64,000 bases of DNA from Brevundimonas diminuta ATCC 11568. Its GTDB lineage: Bacteria; Pseudomonadota; Alphaproteobacteria; Caulobacterales; Caulobacteraceae. Shown here in pieces: positions 1 to 9,960 of the stretch. The position numbers were made by a program, and so were the translations under genes. The notes under the pieces are model-generated. The model searched no databases. It was not told where the DNA came from and saw only the letters and a list, made by a program, of their open reading frames with translations. How positions within the stretch are numbered: position 1 is the stretch's first letter; each line of letters opens with the position of its first letter. Location of the stretch: positions 632,415 to 696,414 of the forward strand of contig NZ_GL883086.1 in the NCBI RefSeq assembly GCF_000204035.1, given 5' to 3'.

Positions 1-30
1 GTTGTCGAGGGGTTTGTTCTTGTTGAACAT
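1..30 (-). CDS. 5' end of an unidentified gene running off the window (possibly bactofilin)
   Basis: Only the first ten codons are present, reading MFNKNKPLDN on the minus strand. A GGAGAG motif lies about five bases upstream of the ATG, so a real translation start is likely. From the little visible I cannot identify the product. Bactofilins of Caulobacterales often begin with a similar short basic N-terminus (MFSK or MFNK), and I recall a bactofilin gene near tyrS/bcp in Caulobacter, so this is a weak guess only. It is transcribed in the same direction as tyrS-bcp, behind a probable terminator. Confidence 0.45.
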   Translation of the reverse strand, partial: MFNKNKPLDN

Positions 31-134
31 CTATACTCTCCGCGTCACGCCGGGACGACCGGCGTTTGGTCAATGTCAGCCCCTGAGGATACAATCCCTG
101 CCGATACTTAGGGGGGGCTGAGACGGAGAGGTCA

Positions 135-157
135 AGCGGGGCCTTTCGAACCCCGCT
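135..157 (-). terminator. Hairpin downstream of bcp
   Basis: Seven-base arms (AGCGGGG and CCCCGCT) surround a nine-base loop just after the bcp stop codon. On the minus strand the 3' arm is followed only by a short TT, so this is a weak intrinsic terminator or 3'-end-stabilising hairpin for tyrS-bcp. Confidence 0.4.
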
Positions 158-163
158 CGCCGA

Positions 164-631
164 TCACAGCGCTTCGACGGCGGCCAAAACCTCTTCGGCA
201 TGACCCTTCACCTTCACGTTCCGCCAGGCGCGGCGGACCGCGCCCTGGCTGTCGATCAGGAAGGTGGCGCGTTCGATGCCCATGTATTCGCGGCCGTAGA
301 GCTTCTTCTGCACCCAGACGCCCCAGGCTTCGGTGACCGCGCCGTCTTCGTCTGAGCCGAGCACCACCTTGAGGTCATGCTTGGCCTTGAAGCGGTCCAG
401 CTTCTTCACCGTGTCGCGGGACACGCCGATCACCACGGCGTCGGCCGCCGAGAACCGGTCGATCAGGGCCGAGAAGTCCTGGCCCTCGGTCGTGCAGCCC
501 GGCGTGTCGGCCTTGGGGTAGAAGTAGAGGACGACGTTCTTGCCCTTCAGCCCGTCCAGCGACACGCGCCCGCCGCCATCCGTCGCCAGGTTGAAAGCAG
601 GGGCGGGGGTGTTTTCGGTGATGTCGGTCAC
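164..631 (-). CDS. bcp: Peroxiredoxin of the BCP/PrxQ type (thiol peroxidase), single-cysteine form
   Basis: The 155-residue protein is of normal length for the AhpC/TSA-fold BCP family, cytosolic enzymes that reduce hydrogen peroxide and organic hydroperoxides. The peroxidatic cysteine is Cys46 in the motif DTPGCTTEGQDF, with the conserved Pro and Thr of the active site around it. In E. coli BCP the resolving cysteine lies five residues later; here that position is Gln51, and the protein contains no other cysteine. It must therefore work as a 1-Cys enzyme, recycled directly by an external thiol partner, or use a partner cysteine. It starts 10 bp after the tyrS stop and is probably cotranscribed with it. 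Confidence 0.93.
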   Translation of the reverse strand: MTDITENTPAPAFNLATDGGGRVSLDGLKGKNVVLYFYPKADTPGCTTEGQDFSALIDRFSAADAVVIGVSRDTVKKLDRFKAKHDLKVVLGSDEDGAVTEAWGVWVQKKLYGREYMGIERATFLIDSQGAVRRAWRNVKVKGHAEEVLAAVEAL

Positions 632-641
632 AGCGCTCTCC

Positions 642-1922
642 CTAAACCGGCCGCACCAGCACCAGCTTCTTCTTGCCGGCGCCGAGTTTCAGCACGCCGT
701 CCGTGTTCAGGTCGGCCTCTTCGATCAGGCGGGCGCCGTCGTTGACGACCTCGTCGTTCAGGCGAAGGCCGCCGCCCTGGGCCAGACGGCGCGCCTCGCC
801 GTTGGAGGCGCTGAGGCCCGCCTTGGTCGTGACGGCGGCGATCATGGCGCCGATCACTTCGTCACGCGGCAGTTCGACGGTGGGCAGGTCGGCCGACAAC
901 TGGCCTTTCTCGAAGGCGGCTTCGGCGGCGGCGCGCGCGGCCTGGGCGGCCTCGACGCCATGCAGCATGGAGGTGGTGGCGTCGGCCAGGGCCTTCTTGG
1001 CGTCGTTGATCTCGGCGCCTTCCAGCGCCTCATAGCGTTCGATTTGATCCAGCGGCAGGTCGGTGAACAGGCGCATGAAGCGGCCCACGTCGCCGTCCTC
1101 GGTGTTGCGCCAGTACTGCCAGTAGTCGAACGGCGACAGGGCGTCGGCGTTCAGCCACACGGCGCCGCCGACCGTCTTGCCCATCTTCTGGCCCGAGGCG
1201 GTGGACAGCAGCGGCGTGGTCAGGCCGAAGGCGGCCTTGTGGTCCACCTTGCGGGTCAGTTCGACGCCGTTGATGATATTACCCCATTGGTCCGAGCCGC
1301 CCATCTGCAGCGAACAGCCATAGCGACGGTTCAGCTCCAGGAAGTCGGTCGCCTGCATCAGCATGTAGTTGAACTCGAGGAAGGTCAGCGGCTGCTCGCG
1401 ATCCAGGCGCAGCTTGACCGAGTCGAAGCTCAGCATGCGGTTGATGGTGAAGTGCGTACCGTAGTCGCGCAGGAACTGCAGGTAGCCCAGTTGCGACAGC
1501 CACTCGTCGTTATCCAGCATGACGGCGTCGGTCGGGCCGTCGCCGAAGGTCAGGAACTTCTCGAACACGCCTTTGATGCCGGCGATGTTCTCGGCGATCT
1601 TCTCTTCGGTCAGCAGGGGGCGCTGGGTGTCCTTGAAGCTGGGGTCGCCGACCTTGGTTGTGCCGCCGCCCATCAGGACGATCGGCTTGTGCCCTGCTTG
1701 CTGAAGACGGCGCAGCAGCATGATCTGGATCAGGTGGCCGACGTGCAGCGACGGCGCCGTCGCGTCGAAGCCGATATAGCCCGTGACCACGCCGGACGCC
1801 GCCGCCTCGTCCAGTTCGACCGGATGGGTGATCTGGTGGATATAGCCGCGCGCCTTCATCAGGCGCAGGAAGTCCGACTTGAAGGCGGTTTCGGAAACGG
1901 TTTGGGTCGTGGGCTCGGTCAT
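642..1922 (-). CDS. tyrS: Tyrosyl-tRNA synthetase
   Basis: The 426-residue protein is a class I aminoacyl-tRNA synthetase charging tRNA-Tyr. The HIGH signature appears as HVGH at residues 60-63 and the KMSKS loop as KMGKT near residue 245. A C-terminal S4-type RNA-binding domain (about residues 360-426, with the motif GGLRLND) binds the tRNA. Length and order match bacterial TyrRS. It is the first gene of a tyrS-bcp unit and diverges from anmK across 179 bp, a gene pairing common in alphaproteobacteria. Confidence 0.97.
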   Translation of the reverse strand: MTEPTTQTVSETAFKSDFLRLMKARGYIHQITHPVELDEAAASGVVTGYIGFDATAPSLHVGHLIQIMLLRRLQQAGHKPIVLMGGGTTKVGDPSFKDTQRPLLTEEKIAENIAGIKGVFEKFLTFGDGPTDAVMLDNDEWLSQLGYLQFLRDYGTHFTINRMLSFDSVKLRLDREQPLTFLEFNYMLMQATDFLELNRRYGCSLQMGGSDQWGNIINGVELTRKVDHKAAFGLTTPLLSTASGQKMGKTVGGAVWLNADALSPFDYWQYWRNTEDGDVGRFMRLFTDLPLDQIERYEALEGAEINDAKKALADATTSMLHGVEAAQAARAAAEAAFEKGQLSADLPTVELPRDEVIGAMIAAVTTKAGLSASNGEARRLAQGGGLRLNDEVVNDGARLIEEADLNTDGVLKLGAGKKKLVLVRPV

Positions 1923-2101
1923 GGTCGGGTCCGTAGCATCAGAACCGGCGGCCGTCTTCCGAGGAATAATGCCGCCGAGGGAAGGGCGGCAAGGATCGCG
2001 GCCGCTCTCTAGTAGAGGCCGTAGTAATAGGCGGCGAAAAGGGCCGGTTGCGCGATCATGGGCGCTAGCTACGTCGCGCTCGACGTGGCAGTCAAGCCGC
2101 C

Positions 2102-3241
2102 ATGACGACCTCCCCGAAAAAGACTCTCCGCGTGCTCGGCTTCATGACCGGCACTTCGCTGGACGCCGTGGACATGGCGGTGATCGAGACCGACGGTCAC
2201 GACATCCTGTCCTTCGGTCCCGCCGGCGAGATGAAGCTGGACGGCGAGACCCGCGCCATCATTGAGGACGCGATCGACGACGCCTTCGACTGGGAACGCG
2301 ACGAGGAAGAGCCGGACAGTTTTGAGGACGCCCGCATGGCGGTGGCCGATGCGCACCTGGCTGCCGCCCTCGGCTTCATGGCGGTGAACGGGGTGAAGTC
2401 CAGCGCGCTGGATCTGGTCAGCGTGCACGGTCAGACGGTGTTGCACGAGGCGCCGACGCCGGATGCTCCGGGCCGCACCGTCCAACTGATCGACGCCGTC
2501 AGTGTGGCTGAGGGGTTGGGCGTGCCGGTGGCCTACGACTTCCGCAGCGTTGACGTGGCGGCAGGCGGGCAGGGCGCGCCGCTGGCCCCCGTTTATCACG
2601 CGGCGCTGGTCCGCAAGGCGGGGATGGAGGGGCCGGTCGCCGTGCTGAACCTGGGCGGCGTCGGCAACATCACCCTGATCCGCGCAGACGGCGGATTGGA
2701 GGCCTTTGACACCGGCCCGGCCAACGGCATGGTCGATCTGCTGGTCCAGTCCCGCATGAAGAAGCGGATGGACGAGGGCGGCCGTCTGGCGGCGGCGGGA
2801 ACGGTCGATCCGATCGTGCTGGACGCCTATCTGGCCCATTCCTATTTCGCGACGACCGGGCCGAAGTCGCTGGACCGCTTTGACTTCTCGCTGGACCCGG
2901 TGGCGGAACTGTCGCTGGAAGATGCGGCCGCCACCTTGACCGCCTTCGCGGCTCAGGCCGTGGCCGTAGGCGTCGCCCGCTGTTCGGAACAGCCGAAGGA
3001 GATCGTCGTCTGCGGCGGCGGTCGCCACAACCCTGTGCTGCTGGCCGCCATTCGTGAACGTGTCGGCGTTCCCGTCTCGACGGCTGGGGACAAGGGCTGG
3101 CGCGGCGACTCGATCGAGGCTGAGGCTTTCGCGTTCCTGGCCGCGCGCTGCCGCATGGGCCTGCCGATCAGCTTCCCCGGCACGACAGGCGTTCCGGCCC
3201 CCATGACCGGCGGCCGGATCGTCGAGCCGGGAGCGGAATAG
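2102..3241 (+). CDS. anmK: Anhydro-N-acetylmuramic acid kinase
   Basis: A 379-residue sugar kinase of the actin/hexokinase-like ATPase fold. It converts imported 1,6-anhydro-MurNAc to MurNAc-6-phosphate in peptidoglycan recycling. Recognisable blocks are the N-terminal phosphate loop [12 protein letters not shown] (about residues 14-25), the FDTGPAN motif near residue 200 and the C-terminal VCGGGRHNP motif near 305. It diverges from tyrS and is followed with no gap by an EamA-type transporter whose GTG start abuts its TAG stop, so the two are likely cotranscribed. The transporter's substrate is unknown and need not be a muropeptide. Confidence 0.96.
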   Translation: MTTSPKKTLRVLGFMTGTSLDAVDMAVIETDGHDILSFGPAGEMKLDGETRAIIEDAIDDAFDWERDEEEPDSFEDARMAVADAHLAAALGFMAVNGVKSSALDLVSVHGQTVLHEAPTPDAPGRTVQLIDAVSVAEGLGVPVAYDFRSVDVAAGGQGAPLAPVYHAALVRKAGMEGPVAVLNLGGVGNITLIRADGGLEAFDTGPANGMVDLLVQSRMKKRMDEGGRLAAAGTVDPIVLDAYLAHSYFATTGPKSLDRFDFSLDPVAELSLEDAAATLTAFAAQAVAVGVARCSEQPKEIVVCGGGRHNPVLLAAIRERVGVPVSTAGDKGWRGDSIEAEAFAFLAARCRMGLPISFPGTTGVPAPMTGGRIVEPGAE

Positions 3242-4198
3242 GTGGCCGCCTCATCACGCTTTTGGGGCGTCGCCAGCGGTCTGGCGGCGGGTGCTCTGTG
3301 GGGGCTGGTCTTCCTGGCGCCTAAGGTCGTGCCAGAGGCCTCGCCACTGCTTCTGACGGCGGGGCGTTACCTGGCCTATGGTCTGATCGCGGTCCTGCTG
3401 ATCGCGCCACGTTGGCGGCGGGTGACGGCGGCTCTGACGCGCAAGGCGTGGGGCGCCCTGGTGTGGCTAAGTCTGGCGGGCAACCTGGTCTACTTCGCCT
3501 TCCTGGTGGTCGGGGTGCACTACGCGGGCGTTGCGGCCTCGGCTCTGATCGTCGGCATGGTGCCCGTAGTGGTGGCCTTGTGGGGGCTGCGGGACAAGGA
3601 GTCGCCGCCGTTGTCGCGTGTCGCGCCGCCCATCGCCGTGGCGGCGCTGGCCGTCGGCCTGATCGGCTGGGAATCGCTCAACCAGGGCGGCGGCGCGGCG
3701 GCCCAAGGCGGAACGGCCACCCTGATCGGCCTGGGCTGCGCCGTGGCGGCCTTGCTGTCCTGGACCGCCTTCGCCGTAGGCAACAGTCGTTGGATGGGAC
3801 GCTTGCCTGACGTCACCCCGCATGAGTGGTCGCTGCTGACCGGGGTGGTCACAGGAGGGCTGGCGCTGCTGCTGGTCATCCCGTCGCTGTTCATGCTGGA
3901 CGGCATGACGGATGACGCCTGGCTGCGCCTGATCGGCGTCAGCGCGGGGGTGGCCATCTTCGCCTCGGTCATCGGCAACGCCTTCTGGAACCAGGCCAGC
4001 CGCCTTCTGCCCCTCACCATGCTGGGCCAGATGATCGTTTCCGAGACGTTGTTCGCCTTCATCTACGGCTTCATCTGGGAGCAGCGCGGCCCAACGGTGA
4101 TCGAGGTCGTCGCCATGATCCTGATGATCGTCAGCGTCGTCTGGTGCGTTCGCGCTCACCGCCCGGCGGCCGTGGCGGCGGCGGAAGGCGAGCATTAG
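3242..4198 (+). CDS. EamA/DMT-family membrane transporter
   Basis: A 318-residue inner-membrane protein with about ten hydrophobic segments arranged as two five-helix repeats, as in the drug/metabolite transporter superfamily. It begins with GTG immediately after the anmK stop, with a GGGAGCGG ribosome-binding motif inside the end of anmK. The second half contains the conserved NAFWNQASRLLP region typical of this family. Substrates of EamA proteins range from amino acids and nucleosides to drugs and cannot be told from sequence. Coupling to anmK may reflect only operon packing. Confidence 0.85.
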   Translation: MAASSRFWGVASGLAAGALWGLVFLAPKVVPEASPLLLTAGRYLAYGLIAVLLIAPRWRRVTAALTRKAWGALVWLSLAGNLVYFAFLVVGVHYAGVAASALIVGMVPVVVALWGLRDKESPPLSRVAPPIAVAALAVGLIGWESLNQGGGAAAQGGTATLIGLGCAVAALLSWTAFAVGNSRWMGRLPDVTPHEWSLLTGVVTGGLALLLVIPSLFMLDGMTDDAWLRLIGVSAGVAIFASVIGNAFWNQASRLLPLTMLGQMIVSETLFAFIYGFIWEQRGPTVIEVVAMILMIVSVVWCVRAHRPAAVAAAEGEH

Positions 4199-4254
4199 AA
4201 AACGACGTAATTCGTCTTAATCTGCTGTCCAAGTTCTTCATCAGGGACGGACAC

Positions 4255-4956
4255 ATGATTGCATGGATCGCCACACTGTTTCTGTTGGGTCAGGCAGAGG
4301 TCTCCGCGCCCTCCGATGAACTGAGCGCCGAGGCGCGAGCCCTAATCGCTCCCGTGCTCGAAACAATTGCCGAGGAACAGCGCCGACAGGCGCAAGCGCC
4401 GCCTCCTCAGGATCACGAGGAACGCTTTCTGCGGATGTATCGCCTGGATCAGATGGGGCGACAGGCGATGCAGAAAGTCGATCTGAGCATTCTTCCTCCG
4501 GATCAGGAGCAGGCCGCCAACAAGGCGATGTGGCAGGTTCAGGAGGAGGTGGACGAAGCCAATCTCAACGCCTTGCTCGCCATGCTGCCGCCGGAAGGCT
4601 GGTTCCTCAAAAGCCGCTATGGCGAGGGGCCGTCGCAGACGGCCTTTCTCATCATCCAGCATTCAAACCTTGAGCAGTGGCGACGTTTCGTGCCGGTGCT
4701 CGAGCCTCTCGTGGCGACGGGCGAGGTTGATGGGGCGCAGTTCGGTCTGATGTACGATCGACTGGCCGTGAACGAGGGGCGTCCGCAACGCTACGGGACG
4801 CAAGTGACCTGCAAGAATGGACGCTGGGTCATCGACTACGACAACCTCGAGGATCCCGCGAACGCCGACCGCCGTCGCGCGGAAGCAGGATTTCCGCATA
4901 CGCTGGCGCAGTACGAAGCGCGTTTCGCCTCCTGGCCGACTTGCCGCGAAAACTGA
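4255..4956 (+). CDS. Secreted DUF6624-like protein of unknown function
   Basis: The 233-residue product begins at the ATG behind AGGGACGG; an upstream in-frame start at 4144 would overlap the preceding gene and add a basic low-complexity leader, so I reject it. The N-terminus (MIAWIATLFLLGQAEVSA) looks like a short signal peptide. The C-terminal half has the layout I associate with DUF6624: a GWFLKSRYGE block, AAFLIIQH-like QTAFLIIQH near residue 135, and a late GRPQRYGTQ motif. No enzymatic function is established for that family. Two cysteines near the C-terminus could form a disulfide in the periplasm. Confidence 0.75.
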   Translation: MIAWIATLFLLGQAEVSAPSDELSAEARALIAPVLETIAEEQRRQAQAPPPQDHEERFLRMYRLDQMGRQAMQKVDLSILPPDQEQAANKAMWQVQEEVDEANLNALLAMLPPEGWFLKSRYGEGPSQTAFLIIQHSNLEQWRRFVPVLEPLVATGEVDGAQFGLMYDRLAVNEGRPQRYGTQVTCKNGRWVIDYDNLEDPANADRRRAEAGFPHTLAQYEARFASWPTCREN

Positions 4957-5064
4957 GCAACGCTCGCCGTCGCCATGCGTTGAGGTCATAGCGGACCGGG
5001 CCCCTCTGGCGACCCTTCATCGCGATGTCGGCCGCGTCGTTGGAAACGGCTCGCGAAGGCGTCG

Positions 5065-6045
5065 ATGGAACTGTTGCTATTGGAGTGGTTGGGCAAGCCC
5101 GTCTGGATGTGGGCGGGTTTCCTGACGGTCGTCATCGCCTTGCTGGCGCTGGATTTAGGGCTGTTCAATCGGCGCGATCATGAGATCGGGGTTCGCGAAA
5201 GCTTGGCGCTGTCCGCCTTCTACGTCGCCGTGGCTTTGGCCTTCGGCGCGTGGCTGTGGTCATCGCAAGGGGCTGACAGCGCCGTCGAATACCTGACCGC
5301 CTACGCTGTCGAAAAAAGTCTGGCGATGGACAATGTCTTCGTCATCGCCTTGATCTTCAGCGCCTTTTCCGTGCCGCGCCTCTATCAGCACCGGGTTCTG
5401 TTCTGGGGGGTGCTGGGCGTCATCGTTCTGAGGGCGATCATGATCGGCGGGGGTGCGGTGCTGGTCGCCCGCTATCACTGGGTGCTTTATCTGTTTGCCG
5501 GGTTTCTGATCCTCACGGGCGTGAAGATGTTCTTTGCGCGCGGCGAGGAAACGGACATCGCCGACAACGCCCTGCTGAAGTGGTTCCGACGACGGATGCG
5601 GGTGACGAACGCCCTGCACGGGCACGCCTTCTTTGTCCGCACGCAAAGCCGCCGCTCCGGCGAGGTGAAGCTGCACGCCACGCCGCTGTTTCTGGCCCTG
5701 GTGACGATCGAGATCGCTGACGTGATCTTCGCCGTGGACTCCGTGCCGGCGGTCTTCGCCATCACGACGGACGCCTATGTCGTCTACACGTCCAACATCT
5801 TCGCCATATTGGGGCTGAGGGCGCTCTATTTCGCCTTGGCGGCGGTGATTCACCGCTTCGCCTATCTGAAACAGGCGTTGGCCGTTCTGCTGGTTTTCAT
5901 CGGCGGCAAGGTGTTCGCCGCGCCGTTGCTGGGGATCGAGAAGGTGCCGCCCGCCGTCTCCCTGTCGGTGACGGCGGCGATCCTGGCGACGGGAGTGGTC
6001 TGGTCCCTGTGGCGGACCCGCGCGGAGGCCGGACCTCCGCGCTGA
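5065..6045 (+). CDS. TerC/Alx-family integral membrane protein
   Basis: A 326-residue protein with about nine transmembrane segments. It carries the family hallmarks: acidic residues inside helices near EKSLAMDNVFVIALIF (about residues 88-103) and EIADVIFAVDSVPAVFAI (about 217-234). TerC/Alx proteins are linked to metal export, notably manganese, to alkaline pH response and to membrane-protein metalation. I looked for a yybP-ykoY manganese riboswitch in the 108 bp upstream and recognised none. It stands alone, with a convergent hydrolase gene ending 11 bp beyond its stop. Confidence 0.9.
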   Translation: MELLLLEWLGKPVWMWAGFLTVVIALLALDLGLFNRRDHEIGVRESLALSAFYVAVALAFGAWLWSSQGADSAVEYLTAYAVEKSLAMDNVFVIALIFSAFSVPRLYQHRVLFWGVLGVIVLRAIMIGGGAVLVARYHWVLYLFAGFLILTGVKMFFARGEETDIADNALLKWFRRRMRVTNALHGHAFFVRTQSRRSGEVKLHATPLFLALVTIEIADVIFAVDSVPAVFAITTDAYVVYTSNIFAILGLRALYFALAAVIHRFAYLKQALAVLLVFIGGKVFAAPLLGIEKVPPAVSLSVTAAILATGVVWSLWRTRAEAGPPR

Positions 6046-6056
6046 TCGTCAGGACG

Positions 6057-6707
6057 TCAGGCCGGCTTTTCGGCCAGGCGCTTGTCCAGATAGGCGCCGA
6101 CGCGGCGCTCGACAGCGCCGATATGGTCCTGCCAGAAGTGGGTCGCGCCTTCTTCCAGCTCATAGTCGATGACGATGCCCTTCTGGGTGCGCAGCTTATT
6201 GACCACGCGCTCGACCTCGGCCGGGGGCACTACCGTGTCGGCCGTGCCATGCAGGAACAGGCCCGAGGCCGGGCAGGGGGCCAGGAAGCTGAAGTCGTAG
6301 ATGTTCGAGGGCGGCGACACCGAGATGAAGCCGTCGGTCTCGGGACGGCGCATCAGCAACTGCATGCCGATGTAGGCGCCGAACTGATAGCCCGCGACCC
6401 AGGTCTGGGTGGCGGCGGGGTTGTTGGCCTGCAGCCAGTCCAGCGCCGTGGCCGCATCGGCCAGTTCCCCGATGCCGCTGTCGAACTCGCCCTGGGACTT
6501 GCCCACGCCGCGCGAGTTGTAGCGCAAGGTGGCGAACCCGCGCTGAACGAACAACTGGTGCATCGTCAGGGCGACCGGGTTGTTCATATGCCCGCCCGCC
6601 TTGGGGTGCGGGTGCAGGATCAGGGCGATCGGCGCATCAGGCCGCTTGCCGGGCGAATAACGGCCTTCGATGCGGCCAGAGGCGCCGGGCAGAATGACTT
6701 CAGGCAT
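6057..6707 (-). CDS. Alpha/beta-hydrolase-fold protein (COG2945-like) lacking the nucleophile serine
   Basis: The 216-residue protein matches small alpha/beta hydrolases with the motifs HPHPKAGG, RYNSRGVGKSQG and a C-terminal HGTADTVVP. The Asp (in HGTAD) and His (in EGATHFWQDH) of the triad are in place. The nucleophile elbow, normally GxSxG, reads GYQFG: glutamine sits where serine should be, confirmed as codon CAG. The protein may therefore be a non-catalytic paralogue or use another chemistry. It diverges from iscR across about 160 bp that hold an IscR-like site. Confidence 0.85.
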   Translation of the reverse strand: MPEVILPGASGRIEGRYSPGKRPDAPIALILHPHPKAGGHMNNPVALTMHQLFVQRGFATLRYNSRGVGKSQGEFDSGIGELADAATALDWLQANNPAATQTWVAGYQFGAYIGMQLLMRRPETDGFISVSPPSNIYDFSFLAPCPASGLFLHGTADTVVPPAEVERVVNKLRTQKGIVIDYELEEGATHFWQDHIGAVERRVGAYLDKRLAEKPA

Positions 6708-6751
6708 GGATCGCGGTCCCTACAATCAATAGAGGTTTCGCCGGACGGATA

Positions 6752-6776
6752 ATACTTGACCGAGGAGGTAGGACTT
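6752..6776 (+). promoter_or_regulatory. Candidate IscR-type operator/promoter upstream of iscR
   Basis: The left half, ATACTTGACC, matches the type 1 IscR consensus (ATASYYGACT) in nine of ten positions. The right half is poor. TTGACC could also serve as a -35 element with a weak TAAGTC 17 bp downstream. The position, 93-117 bp before iscR in the divergent region, suits autoregulation of the suf operon by Fe-S status. Confidence 0.4.
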
Positions 6777-6868
6777 TCTAAGTCCCCGGTGCGTGACGCA
6801 CTCGCCAGCGAGGCCGGGGGTCTTAGCATGGCCGCCCCGAAAAGCGTTAGAATTTTGAGGTTATAGGG

Positions 6869-7336
6869 ATGCGCCTGTCGACAAAGGGACGTTACGCCGT
6901 GATGGCGATGGCCGATCTGGCGAAAAACGGCTCGGGCCGGGCCGTGTCCCTGGCCGAAATCGCCACCCGTCAGGAAATCTCGCTCAGCTATCTGGAGCAG
7001 TTGTTCGCACGGCTGCGCAAGGGCGGGCTGGTGAAGAGCATTCGCGGGCCGGGCGGCGGCTACCGCCTGGCCAAGGGGCCGGAGGAGACGGTCGTTGCCG
7101 ACATCGTCCTGGCCGTCGACGAGCCGATCCGCGCCACGCGCTGCGCGGCCCACGGCACCCCGCGCGGCTGTATGACGGGCGGCGCGCGCTGCATCACCCA
7201 CGATCTTTGGGAAGATCTGGGCGCCGAGATTCATCGCTATCTCGCCGGGGTCAGCCTGGCCGATGTGATTGAAAAACGCACGAACCGGGCGCGCATGGGT
7301 CAGAAGGATGCGGCGTCCATGGAGGCAGCAGCGTGA
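6869..7336 (+). CDS. iscR: Rrf2-family Fe-S-sensing transcriptional regulator, IscR-like
   Basis: The 155-residue protein has a winged helix-turn-helix (about residues 1-65, with LSYLEQLFARLRKGGLV as recognition region) and the cluster-binding segment at Cys92, Cys101, Cys108 with His111. E. coli IscR uses Cys92, Cys98, Cys104 and His107 for a [2Fe-2S] cluster, so ligands are present with slightly wider spacing. It heads the suf operon: its TGA overlaps the GTG of the following desulfurase. By analogy it represses or tunes suf expression according to cluster demand; a candidate operator lies upstream. Confidence 0.93.
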   Translation: MRLSTKGRYAVMAMADLAKNGSGRAVSLAEIATRQEISLSYLEQLFARLRKGGLVKSIRGPGGGYRLAKGPEETVVADIVLAVDEPIRATRCAAHGTPRGCMTGGARCITHDLWEDLGAEIHRYLAGVSLADVIEKRTNRARMGQKDAASMEAAA

Positions 7337-8469
7337 GCGTCTATCTGGATTACAACGCCTCGGGTCTGGTTCGTCCTGAAGTTCAGGAAATCATGGCTAA
7401 GGCCTTGACCGACAACGGCAACCCTTCGGCCGTGCACGCCGCCGGTCGACGCGCCCGGGCTCGTATCGAGACGGCGCGCGCCCAGGTGGCCGATCTGGTC
7501 GGCGCCGACCCGACGGCGATCATCTTCTCTTCGGGCGGGACCGAGTCCAACGCCCAGGCGATCCACAGCGCCCTGGCCGCCGGTTGTGAGCGACTGATCG
7601 TCGGCGCGACCGAGCACCCTTGCGTGGCCGAGGCCGCCGCCGTCAGCGGCGTTCCGGTTGAAGTTCTGCCGGTTGATGCAGATGGCGTGGTCGATCTGGA
7701 CTGGCTGGCTGAGGCGCTGGCGCGTCCGGGCCGCGCGGTCGTCGCCATTCATCACGCCAACAACGAAAGCGGCGTGATCCAGCCGATCGCCGAGGCGGCG
7801 GCTCTGGTTCGCGTGGCGGGCGGCTGGCTGCACGTCGACGCTATACAGTCGGCGGGCAAGATTCCTGTGACCATGAAGGCGCTGGGCGCTCACAGCCTGA
7901 CCCTCTCGGCGCACAAGCTGGGCGGGCCGCAGGGCGTGGGGGCGCTGGTGCTGAAGGACGGCATGTCCGCCATCCGCATCCTGCACGGCGCGGGTCAGGA
8001 GCGCGGCCTGCGCGCCGGAACCGAGAACGTACCGGGGATCGCCGGCTTCGGCGTCGCCGCCGACTGCGCCGCGCGTGATCTGGACGCCGCCAGGGCTCAT
8101 GTCGCCTGGCGCGACGCGGCCGAGGCCAAGGTCAAGGCGGCGGGCGCGACCGTCATCGGCGGCGCGGTCGAGCGCCTGCCCAACACGTTGTTCATGGCCG
8201 TTGAGGGCTGGGACAGCCCGCAGCAACTGATCACCCTCGATCTGGTCGGGGTCATGGTCTCGGCCGGTTCGGCCTGTTCGTCGGGCAAGGTCAAGCCATC
8301 CAAGGCGATCAGCGCCATGGGGCTGCATCATCTGGCGACCGGGGGCGTGCGCGTCTCCGGGGGCTGGGGCACGACCGAGGCTGACTGGACTCGCTTCGCG
8401 GATGCCTGGGTCATGGCCTGGGACAAGCACAAGGCACGCTTGCAAGAGCGCGCAAAGGAAATCGCGTAA
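7333..8469 (+). CDS. Cysteine desulfurase of the IscS/NifS class (first of two in the operon)
   Basis: A 378-residue PLP-dependent class V aminotransferase that would remove sulfur from cysteine for Fe-S assembly. The PLP lysine lies in SAHKLGGPQG (about residue 198). The persulfide-forming cysteine lies in the flexible loop SAGSACSSGKVKPS (about residues 312-325), the long loop of group I IscS/NifS enzymes. The GTG start overlaps the iscR stop by four bases, giving translational coupling. A second, group II desulfurase (sufS) is encoded 3.2 kb further on. No sufE-like partner is visible in the window, so sulfur transfer to SufB may rely on this enzyme. Confidence 0.93.
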   Translation: MSVYLDYNASGLVRPEVQEIMAKALTDNGNPSAVHAAGRRARARIETARAQVADLVGADPTAIIFSSGGTESNAQAIHSALAAGCERLIVGATEHPCVAEAAAVSGVPVEVLPVDADGVVDLDWLAEALARPGRAVVAIHHANNESGVIQPIAEAAALVRVAGGWLHVDAIQSAGKIPVTMKALGAHSLTLSAHKLGGPQGVGALVLKDGMSAIRILHGAGQERGLRAGTENVPGIAGFGVAADCAARDLDAARAHVAWRDAAEAKVKAAGATVIGGAVERLPNTLFMAVEGWDSPQQLITLDLVGVMVSAGSACSSGKVKPSKAISAMGLHHLATGGVRVSGGWGTTEADWTRFADAWVMAWDKHKARLQERAKEIA

Positions 8470-8472
8470 CTT

Positions 8473-9939
<1,467 letters not shown>

Positions 9940-9960
9940 GTGAGTTGAAGAAGAAAAATA

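Noticed and set aside
540-2012. Long plus-strand open frame opposite tyrS and bcp (490 codons), with similar long frames opposite other genes
   Set aside because: High-GC DNA gives long antisense frames. The products are rich in Arg, Gly, His and Gln and have no recognisable domain, while the opposite strand encodes clear enzymes.
2010-2058. Sixteen-codon minus-strand frame ([16 protein letters not shown]) between tyrS and anmK
   Set aside because: It has no ribosome-binding site and is too short to judge; treated as intergenic.
4144-4254. In-frame upstream extension of the DUF6624-like gene
   Set aside because: It overlaps the transporter gene and is basic and low-complexity, while the ATG at 4255 has a ribosome-binding site and opens a signal peptide.
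4957-5064. Possible manganese riboswitch (yybP-ykoY) upstream of the TerC gene
   Set aside because: I could not recognise the conserved loops and the stretch is short.
6020-6042. Hairpin GCGGAGG-CCGGA-CCTCCGC at the end of the TerC gene as a terminator
   Set aside because: It lies within the coding sequence and has no T-tract after it.
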